Assembly (NCBI RefSeq): GCF_000724545.1
Contig: NZ_JHBV01000025.1
Location: 1 to 64,000 of the forward strand
From: Aureispira sp. CCB-QB1
GTDB taxonomy: Bacteria > Bacteroidota > Bacteroidia > Chitinophagales > Saprospiraceae
DNA length: 64,000 bases
Reading direction: 5' to 3'
The notes below the pieces were generated by a model. It made no database searches, was not told the origin of the DNA, and saw nothing but the letters and a program-made list of their open reading frames with translations. Positions 50,713 through 60,610 of the stretch are shown one piece after another. The translations under genes were made by a program, and so were the position numbers. Numbering within the stretch: position 1 is the first letter of the stretch; each line of letters begins with the position of its first letter.

Positions 50713-50809
50713 TGATTGACAACTTGTTGATAGCAATAGAGCAGAATGAACTTTTTAAGATAAACCTCTTATGCTAACATAGACTAATAGGTAGTTATTA
50801 ATGAATGAG

Positions 50810-52339
50810 TTATATTCCAAAGGCATAATAATAAGCACCTGGAACCTCTTCATAAACTCCTTCTAGCATGACCCCACCACTTTTTTGAGCTAAAATTTTG
50901 GTAAATTCTTCAACAGAGTGAATCGTTTTTCCATCAATATGTGTGACAATAAAGCCATCTTTCATTTGAGTTTGTTTACTTAGTTTGCCAGCATGAATTT
51001 TTCGAATTTTCACCCCTCCATCAATACCTAATTTTTCGGCTAAGTCAGCACTAATATTTTCTACTTCAGCACCAATAGTTTTTATGGTTGTTCTACTTGA
51101 TTTATCCAAGAGCTTTGTATTTCCGTCCCTATTGTTCAAAATCACATCAATAGTTTGGGTATTGCCATTTCGATCAATCGAAAGCTGGATAGATTCTCCA
51201 GGGCGATGTCGAGCGACAATTTCTTGCAAATCAGAACTTGTCTTAACTTGAATCCCATTTACGGCTGTAATAACATCTCCAATTTGTACATTTGCTTTAG
51301 CGGCAGCACTGTTTTTTAAAAGGCTATCGACATAGACTCCTTGTGTTAAATTCAACTCTTTTTCTTTGGCAAAGTTCCCATCGATGGTACGAATCATAAT
51401 TCCTAAGACTCCTCTCTGAACAACTCCATATTCAATAAGGTCTTGCACGACCTTAGATACAATGTTGGCAGGAATGGCAAACCCATATCCAGCAAAAGAA
51501 CCTGTAGGACTAGCAATAGCTGTGTTAATGCCAACCAAACCTCCTTCAAGATTAACAAGGGCACCACCACTATTTCCTGGATTAATAGCTGCATCTGTTT
51601 GAATAAAATTTTCAACAGCGTATTTATCTTTTAAGATATTAATACTTCTTCCTTTTGCGCTAACGATGCCTGCTGTAACTGTTGAATTTAAACCCATCGG
51701 GTTGCCAACAGCAAGTACCCATTGTCCTGTTTTGACTTGGTCTGAGTTGACAAAGGGAACACTAGGCAAGTCTTTTTCCTTTATCTGTAAGAGTGCTAAG
51801 TCAGTAGAAGGATCTGTTCCAATGATTGTTGCTTTATAGGTTCTGTTATCATGCAAGGTGACTTCTACATCATCAGCATTTGCAATCACATGATTGTTGG
51901 TGACAATATAGCCTTCTTGATTAATGATCACCCCAGAACCTGTACCAACTCTAGTTGGAGCTTGATTTGATCTAGGGTGAGTAGGAGGGTTTCTAAATCT
52001 AGGGTTAGGACCAAAAAATTGCTCTAGATTATTGCCAAAAAGATCTTGAAGTGGTGCGGGGATCTCTTGAAACGATGAATTTCGACTGGGATAAATCTGC
52101 GTTGATTTAATATGCACCACAGCATCCAATACTTTTTCAGCAGTAGCATTAAAATCTAAAGGTATGACATTGCCTGCATCGTCCATTGAGTAAACGGCAT
52201 TTTTGCTAGCGGTATGATTGATGTGTTCTATTTTGACCGTTTTGTTAGAATGGTTAGCATTGAGATATGAAAAAATACTAACTGTAGATAGGCTGATTAC
52301 CAAAGCAATCAAACCTGAAAAAATAAGATTTTTTTTCAT
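50810..52339 (-). CDS. Do/DegQ-family serine protease (HtrA)
   Basis: 509 residues. N-terminal membrane/signal segment (MKKNLIFSGLIALVISLSTV). Trypsin-like protease domain about 115-310: catalytic His in NNHVIANADDVEV, Asp in PSTDLALLQIK, Ser in NPGNSGGALVNLEG. Two PDZ domains follow (about 320-420 and 425-509). Periplasmic or membrane-anchored quality-control protease. Divergent or adjacent to Hsp20, both stress functions. Confidence 0.95.
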   Translation of the reverse strand: MKKNLIFSGLIALVISLSTVSIFSYLNANHSNKTVKIEHINHTASKNAVYSMDDAGNVIPLDFNATAEKVLDAVVHIKSTQIYPSRNSSFQEIPAPLQDLFGNNLEQFFGPNPRFRNPPTHPRSNQAPTRVGTGSGVIINQEGYIVTNNHVIANADDVEVTLHDNRTYKATIIGTDPSTDLALLQIKEKDLPSVPFVNSDQVKTGQWVLAVGNPMGLNSTVTAGIVSAKGRSINILKDKYAVENFIQTDAAINPGNSGGALVNLEGGLVGINTAIASPTGSFAGYGFAIPANIVSKVVQDLIEYGVVQRGVLGIMIRTIDGNFAKEKELNLTQGVYVDSLLKNSAAAKANVQIGDVITAVNGIQVKTSSDLQEIVARHRPGESIQLSIDRNGNTQTIDVILNNRDGNTKLLDKSSRTTIKTIGAEVENISADLAEKLGIDGGVKIRKIHAGKLSKQTQMKDGFIVTHIDGKTIHSVEEFTKILAQKSGGVMLEGVYEEVPGAYYYAFGI

Positions 52340-52513
52340 GATTGCAATTTTTTATTACTTGAATGTTATGTGAAAATAGTAGTATGTAAGCTATTTTAGT
52401 TTGTTGATTATGAGAGAGTAAACTAAAATTCTATCATTTAATAAATTAATAATAGCACCTATTTCTTACATAGAGAGTGGGCATTGCTATTCATTCATAA
52501 TGTATTATGAGCA

Positions 52514-52547
52514 TAAAAATGCCAGACAGCATGGAGGCGCTGTCTGG
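52514..52547 (-). terminator. Terminator after hsp20
   Basis: On the minus strand CCAGACAGC pairs with GCTGTCTGG (9 bp), followed by CATTTTTATG, 17 bp after the hsp20 stop. Confidence 0.8.
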
Positions 52548-52563
52548 TTATATTGGTAATAAT

Positions 52564-53007
52564 CTAAGAAATTTCAATTTGACGGGCAGGTTTCTTTTTA
52601 GCTTCCTCTTTTTTAGGTAAGGTTAAGCTTAAAATTCCGTCTTGATAAGTTGCTTTTATATTGCTATCGTCAACTACTCTATTATTTAGATTAAACGAGC
52701 GTTGGAAGGATTGGTAACAAAACTCTTTACGAGTGAAGTTTTCCCCTTCTGTGGCTTCATTTTCGTGTTCGACTTCGCTTTTAATGGTCAAGGTGTTATT
52801 GTCCAATTCTATATGAAAATCTTCTTTTTTCATACCAGGGGCAGCCACTTCTACACAATATTCATCTGTTGTTTCTTTAATGTTTACAGAAGGCAATGTG
52901 GTGCGGTTGTTGGCAAAATTTCGATTTGACCAATTAAATAATGAATTCCAATCGTCGTCAAAAAATTTAGAGACAGTTGGTAGCAAATTACTTTTTACTG
53001 GTAACAT
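52564..53007 (-). CDS. Hsp20/alpha-crystallin small heat-shock protein
   Basis: 147 residues. Alpha-crystallin domain about 40-135: DEYCVEVAAPGMKKEDFHIE, LDNNTLTIKSE, FQRSFNLNNRVVDDSNI, and A-x-x-x-x-G-I-L-x-I/V-x-x-P as ATYQDGILSLTLPKKE. ATP-independent chaperone that holds unfolded proteins. The upstream region carries short TGTCAT/ATGACA inverted motifs that may be regulatory. Confidence 0.95.
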   Translation of the reverse strand: MLPVKSNLLPTVSKFFDDDWNSLFNWSNRNFANNRTTLPSVNIKETTDEYCVEVAAPGMKKEDFHIELDNNTLTIKSEVEHENEATEGENFTRKEFCYQSFQRSFNLNNRVVDDSNIKATYQDGILSLTLPKKEEAKKKPARQIEIS

Positions 53008-53370
53008 AACTAAAAATTTAATGTTTTAACTAATTGAATGTCACTTAGTATTTTTCAAGTGCTGTGCCAATTGATTTTTGGTGTCATAATGGCATTTCTG
53101 TGTTCTGGTGAAATGACAATATGTCTTGTTTTTTAAAATTTTGTCATTCGATTTATCTTAAAGAGACTTGATCAACAAAAAGGACGTTATTCTTTTGTCA
53201 AAACTGAAAGACAATGCGACAAAACGTAATTTCTTTGGTATCTTAGCGCCTTCTTATAAGATGTTTAATTGTAGAATAGTTGGCTAGGTTGAGCGTACAT
53301 TGACTTAGCAAATGCATTCAGAACCATTGTAAAATATCCAATACCAAATCGCTTGGCGACTCCGAACAAA
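53008..53370. promoter_or_regulatory. hsp20 upstream region with TGTCA/TGACA motifs
   Basis: 363 bp between hsp20 and the divergent glycosyltransferase gene. Contains GTGTCATAATGGCA, ATGACAATATGTC (palindromic GACA-ATA-TGTC) and TTTGTCATTC at about 53080-53150. Repeated inverted half-sites suggest operators for a heat-shock repressor or activator (inference). Confidence 0.4.
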
Positions 53371-55362
53371 ATGAAACTATCAGTTATTATTGTTAGTTAC
53401 AAAGTACCTTATTTTTTAGAGCAGACTTTATTGTCTGTTCAAAAGGCTGCTCAACATGTCGAAACAGAAGTCATTGTTGTGGATAACAACTCTAGGGACA
53501 ACTCTGTGAGTATGGTTCAAGAAAAATTTCCTTGGGTTCGGTTAATTGCCAATACACAAAATACAGGATTTGCTACGGCAAATAATCAAGGGATAGAAAT
53601 AGCAAAAGGAGCGTATATTTTATTTTTAAACCCTGATACAGTTGTTCGAGAAGATACCTTTGAGCAAGTAATTGACTTTATGAGCGAAAACCCTCAGATT
53701 GGTGGGTTAGGGGTCAAAATGATTGATGGAACGGGAGTTTTCTTGCCAGAATCCAAACGAGGTTTTCCGTCGCCAGAAGTAGCATTTTATAAAACCTTTG
53801 GGTTTTCCAAGTTATTTCCAAAGTCGAAGCGTTTTAATCGGTATCATTTGGGCTATTTAGACAAGGATGAAAATCATGAAATAGATGTATTGTCAGGTGC
53901 CTTTATGCTCGTTCCAAAGAAAGTATTGGATGAGGTTGGGTATTGGGATGAAGCGTTTTTTATGTATGGGGAAGATATTGATTTGTCGTATCGAATTATC
54001 AAAGGTGGGTATAAAAATTATTATTACTCAGATACAACAATAATTCATTACAAAGGAGAAAGCACTAAAAAAGGAAGTTTGAATTACGTAAAAACTTTCT
54101 ATGAGGCAATGATCATCTTTACTCAAAAGCATTTTCAAGGCTCTAAAGCGGGGTTGTTTATCTTGATGCTTCAATTTGCAATTTATTTCAGGGCTTTCTT
54201 GACCTTGCTATCTAATTTTCTTAAACGAGGTTCTTTATTTGTCTTGGATGCTCTAGTAGCTTATGGTGGTTTGATTGTTATCAAGGATATTTGGGCGCAC
54301 ATTCGATTCCAAGATGCTAGTTATTATGATAGTAATCCAACATTGATTTATTTCAATTTCCCTTTTTATGTTCTAATGTGGATTGGTGGAATTTATTTGA
54401 GAGGGGGGTATGACAAACATGCTAGGACAAAACATGTTTTGACAGGAGTATTGTTGGGTATGGTTGCTATCACCTCCATTTATGCTTTATTCCCTCAAGA
54501 GCTTCGTTCTTCTAGAATGTTAATCTTATTGGGAACTCTTTGGACGATTATAGCCGCTTATTTGAATCGAAGTTTGGTTTCTTTGTTGCAAAATAACACG
54601 ATTTTTTGGAGTACTTCTCAACAGCGAAATGTTGTAATTGTAGGGGACGAGCAGGAAAGCAAGCGTGTGTTAAATTTACTCTATCAAGCGCATGTAGATT
54701 TTAATTTTATAGGGACGGTTGGTACAACTGGAGAGGCTAATTTAGCAGCGTTATTAGGAGATGTCAACGACTTGGAGTCATTGACTCATTTTTATAAGGT
54801 CAATGAACTGATTTTCTGTGGAAAGAACATTAGTTTTGAACAAATTATCTATTGGATGACTCGATTAGGACCAGGTATGAATTACAAAATTGTGCCTCAA
54901 AATAGCACTTACATCATTGGTTCGAACTCAAAAAATAGCGCAGGAGACTTGTATGCAGTAGATATTAATTTTAATATTGCAAACTCTATTCAACAACGAA
55001 ACAAACAGCTCTTAGATATCGTTTATAGTTTATTTTTCCTTGTTTTGTCTCCCATTCTTTTTCTTTTTATAAAGAATCGATTAGGCTTCTTTCGTAATAT
55101 AATTTTGGTATTAACAAGAAAAAAAACATGGGTAGGGTATGTGCCGAATTCAAACAATTCAAAATTACCGCAATTGCTCCATGCTATTTTGACACCTATA
55201 GACACACTTAAAATAAAACCGACAGAGGAACAAACTCTTCATCGAATTAATTTGTTCTATGCAAAGGATTATACTAGTAGTGCCGATTTTAGTATAATAA
55301 TACAGGCTTGGCGAGAATTAGGACGTCAAGAAATACCTGTTTACGCTCCTAAGAAAACTTAA
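53371..55362 (+). CDS. Family-2 glycosyltransferase fused to degenerate sugar-transferase region
   Basis: 663 residues from ATG 53371. Residues 1-245 are a GT2 domain: MKLSVIIVSYKVPYFLEQTL, VVDNNSRDNS, NTGFATANNQGI (rhamnosyl/galactosyltransferase style), LNPDTVVR, FMYGEDIDLSYRIIKGGY. Membrane helices follow (about 265-420), then a Rossmann segment (NVVIVGDEQESKRVL), a further membrane helix LLDIVYSLFFLVLSPILFLF, and a C-terminal piece (DYTSSADFSIIIQAW) resembling the end of bacterial polyprenyl-phosphate sugar transferases. The catalytic FR-SM/Glu core of the latter is missing. Likely a membrane glycan enzyme with remodelled initiation half. Confidence 0.85.
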   Translation: MKLSVIIVSYKVPYFLEQTLLSVQKAAQHVETEVIVVDNNSRDNSVSMVQEKFPWVRLIANTQNTGFATANNQGIEIAKGAYILFLNPDTVVREDTFEQVIDFMSENPQIGGLGVKMIDGTGVFLPESKRGFPSPEVAFYKTFGFSKLFPKSKRFNRYHLGYLDKDENHEIDVLSGAFMLVPKKVLDEVGYWDEAFFMYGEDIDLSYRIIKGGYKNYYYSDTTIIHYKGESTKKGSLNYVKTFYEAMIIFTQKHFQGSKAGLFILMLQFAIYFRAFLTLLSNFLKRGSLFVLDALVAYGGLIVIKDIWAHIRFQDASYYDSNPTLIYFNFPFYVLMWIGGIYLRGGYDKHARTKHVLTGVLLGMVAITSIYALFPQELRSSRMLILLGTLWTIIAAYLNRSLVSLLQNNTIFWSTSQQRNVVIVGDEQESKRVLNLLYQAHVDFNFIGTVGTTGEANLAALLGDVNDLESLTHFYKVNELIFCGKNISFEQIIYWMTRLGPGMNYKIVPQNSTYIIGSNSKNSAGDLYAVDINFNIANSIQQRNKQLLDIVYSLFFLVLSPILFLFIKNRLGFFRNIILVLTRKKTWVGYVPNSNNSKLPQLLHAILTPIDTLKIKPTEEQTLHRINLFYAKDYTSSADFSIIIQAWRELGRQEIPVYAPKKT

Positions 55363-55375
55363 GGAAATTGAATGT

Positions 55376-56272
55376 ATGAATGCCACAACTTTCTATGAAA
55401 ATATATTTGAGCTGTCTCCACAGTATCCTTTAACAGTGTTGGAATTTCTGAAAACCGAACTGCAATTGGGCAAGAAGTATGTTGTCATGGATGTTCATAC
55501 GCATAATGGTCAGTTGAGCAAATTGCTACACAAACACGTTCATTTGGTCTGTTCTGTTTCCTCGGATCCCCAATATCATGTCTATTTAAAAGACAAGCTT
55601 CGAGATAAAACTAATTTTTTGAGCTTAAATGCCTTGCCTATTCTGACCAATATAGAGGAAGATTCAATTGATTGTTTGTGCATTGATGAGACGTTTAATA
55701 AATACGATGCTCTTCGCATGGGGATCGAGTTTGAGCGTATTTTAAGATTAAACAGCTATGTACTTGTCTTGCAGAATAAATTATTAGGCATTCCTAAAAC
55801 ATTTACCAATGCGTATCTTACCTTCTTAAAACATTATCACAATGAGGAGGGGATATTAGCAAAACTTCCAGATAAAAATCGTTTGGAAGAATTTTATAGT
55901 AATGGTTTTGCTCAACAGAAATTTAAAAATCAACAGTGGCTTGATTGGTCTATGTTAAAGCAGTACTACCAAATGACTTTGGAGAAAGAACAATTAGAGA
56001 TGCCTCCTAAGGCTTTAGAGGAATTGGAACAACTGTTTAGGCAGTTTGAGCAAGAAGGGCAAGTACATTTGGAATATCAAACTTATCTTTATTATGGTTT
56101 GTTTAACCATTCTGTCCCCGAAATATCGCTGCGTAAGAGTATATTTTTTAATGTTTTGCGTCCTTTTGCTTTTGTTTTTTATATTTTAGTAAAAGCCAAT
56201 ATTTATTTTTGGAGAGCTTTGTACAAGATAAAAGAAAAACTATTTCCGACATCTGATTCCACACAACGATAG
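55376..56272 (+). CDS. SAM-methyltransferase-like protein with C-terminal membrane helix
   Basis: 298 residues. A degenerate class I methyltransferase fold: LGKKYVVMDVHTHNGQLSKL (weak glycine loop), DSIDCLCIDETFNKY, ERILRLNSYVLVL. A membrane helix lies near the C-terminus (about 262-285, FAFVFYILVKANIYFW). Starts 13 bp after the glycosyltransferase, so the two form an operon; probable glycan or surface modification role. The fold assignment is tentative. Confidence 0.6.
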   Translation: MNATTFYENIFELSPQYPLTVLEFLKTELQLGKKYVVMDVHTHNGQLSKLLHKHVHLVCSVSSDPQYHVYLKDKLRDKTNFLSLNALPILTNIEEDSIDCLCIDETFNKYDALRMGIEFERILRLNSYVLVLQNKLLGIPKTFTNAYLTFLKHYHNEEGILAKLPDKNRLEEFYSNGFAQQKFKNQQWLDWSMLKQYYQMTLEKEQLEMPPKALEELEQLFRQFEQEGQVHLEYQTYLYYGLFNHSVPEISLRKSIFFNVLRPFAFVFYILVKANIYFWRALYKIKEKLFPTSDSTQR

Positions 56273-56287
56273 AATTTTAAAGAACTT

Positions 56288-57523
56288 CTATAAGAAACCA
56301 AGCATTTGAGCTGTGTCAAAATGAGGAAATACAGTTTCTACATGTTGATGCTTCATTTGCTTTTGTAGTATTTCACTTAAAATAGTTCTGTAATCTGTTG
56401 TGATTTCTAAATCTACATGGTTGTTTAATTGATGGCTTGACAATCCAGGCCATTTCCCATACATTTTTCCACCCTTTACTTGTCCACCTAAAATTAATGC
56501 AAGCCCTCCATAGCCATGGTCTGTCCCTCCACTACGATTTGATTTTAATCTTCGACCAAATTCACTCATAACAACGATGGTTAGTTTAGAGTGATATTTC
56601 GTCATGTCATTATAAAAAGCTGCCAATGCGTTTGAAAGCCCTTCTAGGCGCAGAGGAAAATGGTAGGCTTGATTTTCGTGATGATCCCAGCCATCATACT
56701 CTACGGTAGCAAAATGAACGCCTGTATCTAGCTTGATTAAGTGCGCTAAATTTTTTAAGGAATTTGCAAAGTCTTTGATAGCCCACGTACTAGGATAATC
56801 GGCTCCATGTTCTGGATGATAAGGAGGGTGTTCGGTTTGTTTTTTCTGTAGCATTTGAATCGTGGAAAGTGTTTGTTGACCAGCTTGATGTAGCATGGTA
56901 TCTCCTTGGTAAAATTCGGTTAATACTTCTTGCAAAATAGGTTCACCAATTAGTTTGAATTCTTGAATAGAATCAATTGAAATGGCTTGAGAGTAGCCTT
57001 TTAAGGCAGGAGATAGACCATTGTTTCCAACCGAGACAGCAGGCAAAGTTCCTGTGTTTGAAATGGTTTCAAAATAACGAGTCATCCAGCCTTGGGCACT
57101 ACTGTTGTTTTTAGACAAGCCTTGTTCAATCAGTTTAGTTGCCTCAAAATGACTCCTAGTGCCATTTAATAATCCTACAGCATGAACAATAGCCATATCG
57201 CCATTATCGTATAGCTCCTTCAAGGCGCTTGCCTTTGGATGAATATTAAAGTCAAGTCCTCCCAAGCCATTTTTTAGTGTCAATGTCGCATTTTCTGGAA
57301 CTTGTAAGCTCTTTAGCCTAGCATTGGCATAATGATGATCACCCATTGGAGCAACAAAATTTAGCGCATCACATCCTCCCTTTAAAAAAACAAAGACAAA
57401 AATCTCATCTTTTGGATTGTTGAGGTGCAAAGGATTGTAAGCAAAGCTTTGTACGCCTGGAATGCTAGATAAAGCGACACTAGCACCCAAGCCTTTTAGG
57501 AAATTTCTTCTATTTATCATCAT
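56288..57523 (-). CDS. DUF1501 exported protein
   Basis: 411 residues. Tat-type signal MMINRRNFLKGLGASVAL (twin Arg RR), then DUF1501: VFVFLKGGCDALNFVAPMGD, LNGTRSHFEATKLIEQGL, VEYDGWDHHENQ, VMSEFGRRLKSNRSGGTDHG, all typical of this sulfatase/phosphatase-like family. It directly follows the DUF1800 gene (2-bp spacing), the usual pairing in Bacteroidota and Planctomycetes; the partners are likely co-exported. Confidence 0.93.
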   Translation of the reverse strand: MMINRRNFLKGLGASVALSSIPGVQSFAYNPLHLNNPKDEIFVFVFLKGGCDALNFVAPMGDHHYANARLKSLQVPENATLTLKNGLGGLDFNIHPKASALKELYDNGDMAIVHAVGLLNGTRSHFEATKLIEQGLSKNNSSAQGWMTRYFETISNTGTLPAVSVGNNGLSPALKGYSQAISIDSIQEFKLIGEPILQEVLTEFYQGDTMLHQAGQQTLSTIQMLQKKQTEHPPYHPEHGADYPSTWAIKDFANSLKNLAHLIKLDTGVHFATVEYDGWDHHENQAYHFPLRLEGLSNALAAFYNDMTKYHSKLTIVVMSEFGRRLKSNRSGGTDHGYGGLALILGGQVKGGKMYGKWPGLSSHQLNNHVDLEITTDYRTILSEILQKQMKHQHVETVFPHFDTAQMLGFL

Positions 57524-57525
57524 AA

Positions 57526-59061
57526 TTAACGGTATTGAAATTGAGGTGACATCAAAATAAGAGCAATGAGATGAGCAAAGCGATATTGGCGATCTTCTTT
57601 ACCATAAGTACGTGGCGAATCATCTTCTGTTTGATCTTCTGTTAGTAGAATACGAATGAGTCGCTGTTCTTGGGAAAGTTGTTGTGTATTACCTAGTATT
57701 TTCTGAACAAAAAATTGAACAATTTCTTTACTGCTTTGCACCGAAGGAGGAAGCAAGTCATCTACGTCAAATGTTGCCATTTTATGCCAATTATCAAATA
57801 GAATAGATGGGATGCTATTCCAGCGTTTGAGCATCATATTACTATTGAGCCAATAAGAGGCTTGATCGGGATGTCCTGTAGGCGTAGTCCAAGAAAATAA
57901 ATGATAGCCCATTTGTTCTAACATCCATTGTAGGTTGAGATTGGGCATAAAATCCAAGTCCAATATTCGAACCATAGAACAAAGTAATTCAAAAGGATTT
58001 TTAATTTTATTGCCTAGAGCATGACGAAATTCTTTGGATAAAAGGATGGTTTTGAGCACAGCCCGAATTTGCTGTGGAGAATCTTGTTCTTGCATCCATG
58101 TTTGGGTTGCTTTCGTGATAATTGACTCAGGAGGATCATCGGCTATAAAACGAATGCACAACTTTTGGCAGATAAAACGAGCCGTTCCTGGGTGTGCTGC
58201 GAGTAAGTCTAATACTTTCCGTCCATCAGCCAATGGCCCTTGGTTTGCTTCAAACTCTACCCCTAGAATTCGTTTTTGATAATTGTCGTGCCATTTTTCT
58301 AGGTATAAAAACTCTCCTGTATGAGGTTTATCTCCATTTTCTGTCCAAGCCCCATCAGCAACCGTCCATCCTGTAAAGGCACGGGCTGCTTCGTAAATAT
58401 CCTCATCAATATAACCAATTGCCTGACCTTCTGTCGCACCTGGAACATCTCGCCATTTGTTATAAATATGATTGAGATAGTTGTCTTTGCCCAAGGTATG
58501 CAACTCAAAGAGTTCTCTTGCAAAATTCTCATTGGCAGGACTAGCTCGACTAGAGGCATTGTTTAAATAAAATAACATTGCTTGACTAGTGGCTACATCC
58601 TCTAAAAAGGTTCTAAAATTTCCAAAGCAATTTTTACGAATAACAGCTTTGTCATATAAGGGCAATGTTGCAGCAATGCGTTCATCTGCATGAATACTGA
58701 CATTGAAGTGGTTGTGCCAAAAATGAACCATCACTTCTCTAAGTTGCCAAGGACTGTAGATCGCATTGAGGCAGGTATTAATGATTACTTCAGCAGCAGG
58801 TATTGTTTGATGTGCTTCTTTTTTTACCAATGCCCAAAGCTCAGAGAGTTGGGCATCAAGAAATCTAAATGGTTGCCCTGCTGCCTCCGACTCCTCTTGA
58901 ATGAATTTGAATTTTCTTCGTTGTTCAATTAATTTTGGTGACTCTTGATTAGAAGGATTTAGCTGTTCTTCAAGATAGGCTTCAAAACCAATTGTATTGA
59001 TACGCTCTAAACTCTGTCTATTGGGACCAAATCCGATTCTATGGAGTATTTTTCGATTCAT
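57526..59061 (-). CDS. DUF1800 protein
   Basis: 511 residues, alpha-helical. Family motifs: IGFGPNRQSLERINTIGFEAYLEEQLNP, LREVMVHFWHNHFNVS, NENFARELFELHTLG, YEAARAFTGWTVADG and the C-terminal SYWLNSNMMLKRWN. No signal peptide is visible. Paired with DUF1501 in one operon; the family's biochemical role is unresolved. Confidence 0.92.
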   Translation of the reverse strand: MNRKILHRIGFGPNRQSLERINTIGFEAYLEEQLNPSNQESPKLIEQRRKFKFIQEESEAAGQPFRFLDAQLSELWALVKKEAHQTIPAAEVIINTCLNAIYSPWQLREVMVHFWHNHFNVSIHADERIAATLPLYDKAVIRKNCFGNFRTFLEDVATSQAMLFYLNNASSRASPANENFARELFELHTLGKDNYLNHIYNKWRDVPGATEGQAIGYIDEDIYEAARAFTGWTVADGAWTENGDKPHTGEFLYLEKWHDNYQKRILGVEFEANQGPLADGRKVLDLLAAHPGTARFICQKLCIRFIADDPPESIITKATQTWMQEQDSPQQIRAVLKTILLSKEFRHALGNKIKNPFELLCSMVRILDLDFMPNLNLQWMLEQMGYHLFSWTTPTGHPDQASYWLNSNMMLKRWNSIPSILFDNWHKMATFDVDDLLPPSVQSSKEIVQFFVQKILGNTQQLSQEQRLIRILLTEDQTEDDSPRTYGKEDRQYRFAHLIALILMSPQFQYR

Positions 59062-59456
59062 TAGGAAGAAAAATTTAAGAAAAAGTAATTTTGGGATTAA
59101 ACATTACGCTGTAAAAAAACGTATTGACTAATTGCGTTTCTACTAAGCAATAGTTCGTTGAAACCACGAAGTAGCAGTGTAGCTAACTACTAACTAAAGT
59201 AATGTAGAGAAGAAAAGACAAGGGGCTAATCCTTTACTATTAAAAGTGAATTCAAAAGGAATGCCAAGACAAAACAGAGCGAAGGACATTCTACTTAAAA
59301 TATAATAATTATATTTGTAGTAGTGGCTGGCAAGACCTGTTAGACTGCTTAGCTTAGCTTGGCTGGCTTTATTTATGGAATTTCCCATAGGGGGTTCTAC
59401 GTTCGCCATGATTAGGAGGTTTCAGTAGGCTATTCTTAAACATCAATTTTATTAAA
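59062..59456. repeat. Intergenic region with dispersed repeat modules
   Basis: 395 bp. Around 59148-59190 it holds AATAGTTCGTTGAAACCACGAAGTAGC..., an end module of the MITE-like family, without a visible partner inverted end. The rest has no supported gene. Confidence 0.5.
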
Positions 59457-60587
59457 ATGAAAGTAAATATAAAAAATATCTTAATTGTTCTAAGTGTGTC
59501 TTTTTTGTGGAGTTGTGGAGAAGATTACTCAACAATTGATAAAAATGTTACTTTCCCTAAAGCTGTTGTTCAGCCAGATGGTGTTCGATTTGATTATTTG
59601 ATGTATGATAACGATTATAATTGGGTGCCCCAAAATGGAGATCCAACAGAATATGGCAATGAGCATAAGCAGTCTGAATCTTCAGGACTTTATTTTAAAT
59701 TAAGTAATAAGCGGGCGTTTGGTCCAGGTGTAGATGCTACTGTGCAAGGGGAGAAAGAAGGGGAGTGGTATCGTATTTCTTTTGCGTGCATGAAACCTTC
59801 AAAAGTAATTGTCAAACCTGAGGATGTAAAAGGAATTCTTGTGGTTAGTTTTGAAAGAGGCGATTCTGTGTTAAATTATACAACTTATCCAATTCAAGAT
59901 TTACTAAAAGAACAAAATAAGCAGTTTGTTGATAAATGGGAAACACTGTCTGTTTGGTATGAGGTGCCTAAGGAGGTGCAAGAAGGTGACCGTTTGAAAA
60001 TTTACCCTTGGAACCCTGTAGGTGGAGATTTGTACTTAGATGATTTTACTGTAGAAACATGGACAACAAAAGCACTAAAGCCTGAAGGTGTGATTTGGAG
60101 TCATATTGTTACAGAGCAAAATTATGAAACGAGCGATTTGGCAGGGCAAACAACGAAAGAAACAGCAGCAAGAGGTTTATTCTCTTGTGTCTTGTCTAGT
60201 CAAGAAGGCAGAGCACAATACGGCAAAGGATATTCAGGAATGTTGGCATCTGCCAAAATTCAACCTGGTGATTATGTGAAGGTTGCTTTTGCTGGGTTAA
60301 AAAAACACCACGTAAGGCAAGTAGCCAAATCCGCTAATATGGTTGTTTCTTTAGAACGAGATGGCAAGCAGTTGTTTTGGGAAGGGTTGGCAATAGACCC
60401 TAGATTAAAAAAAGGAGATAGACAGGCTTATGGAAAATGGGTGAACTTGGTGATGTGGAAACAAATACCTGAAGATGCTAAAGAAACAGATGTTCTTAAA
60501 ATTTACCCTTGGAATAATAATTTGGATCCGATTTATATAGATGACTTACAAATAGAAGTTTGGAAAAAAGAAGGACAGGGTGAGTAG
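59457..60587 (+). CDS. Lipoprotein with two tandem similar domains
   Basis: 376 residues. Lipobox WSCG in MKVNIKNILIVLSVSFLWSC. Two repeats of about 150 residues: each ends with a conserved YPWN motif followed by D/L-x-Y-x-D-D (KIYPWNPVGGDLYLDDFTVETW at about 180 and KIYPWNNNLDPIYIDDLQIEVW at about 348), preceded by WYRISFACMK / YVKVAFAGLKK. This suggests an internal duplication of a carbohydrate-binding-like beta-sandwich (inference). Not otherwise recognised. Confidence 0.75.
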   Translation: MKVNIKNILIVLSVSFLWSCGEDYSTIDKNVTFPKAVVQPDGVRFDYLMYDNDYNWVPQNGDPTEYGNEHKQSESSGLYFKLSNKRAFGPGVDATVQGEKEGEWYRISFACMKPSKVIVKPEDVKGILVVSFERGDSVLNYTTYPIQDLLKEQNKQFVDKWETLSVWYEVPKEVQEGDRLKIYPWNPVGGDLYLDDFTVETWTTKALKPEGVIWSHIVTEQNYETSDLAGQTTKETAARGLFSCVLSSQEGRAQYGKGYSGMLASAKIQPGDYVKVAFAGLKKHHVRQVAKSANMVVSLERDGKQLFWEGLAIDPRLKKGDRQAYGKWVNLVMWKQIPEDAKETDVLKIYPWNNNLDPIYIDDLQIEVWKKEGQGE

Positions 60588-60610
60588 AACTCTATTTTTA
60601 TTAACATCAA

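Noticed and set aside
59194-59409. 71-residue minus-strand frame
   Set aside because: It lies in a repeat-bearing intergenic region, has no recognisable domain and no start context.
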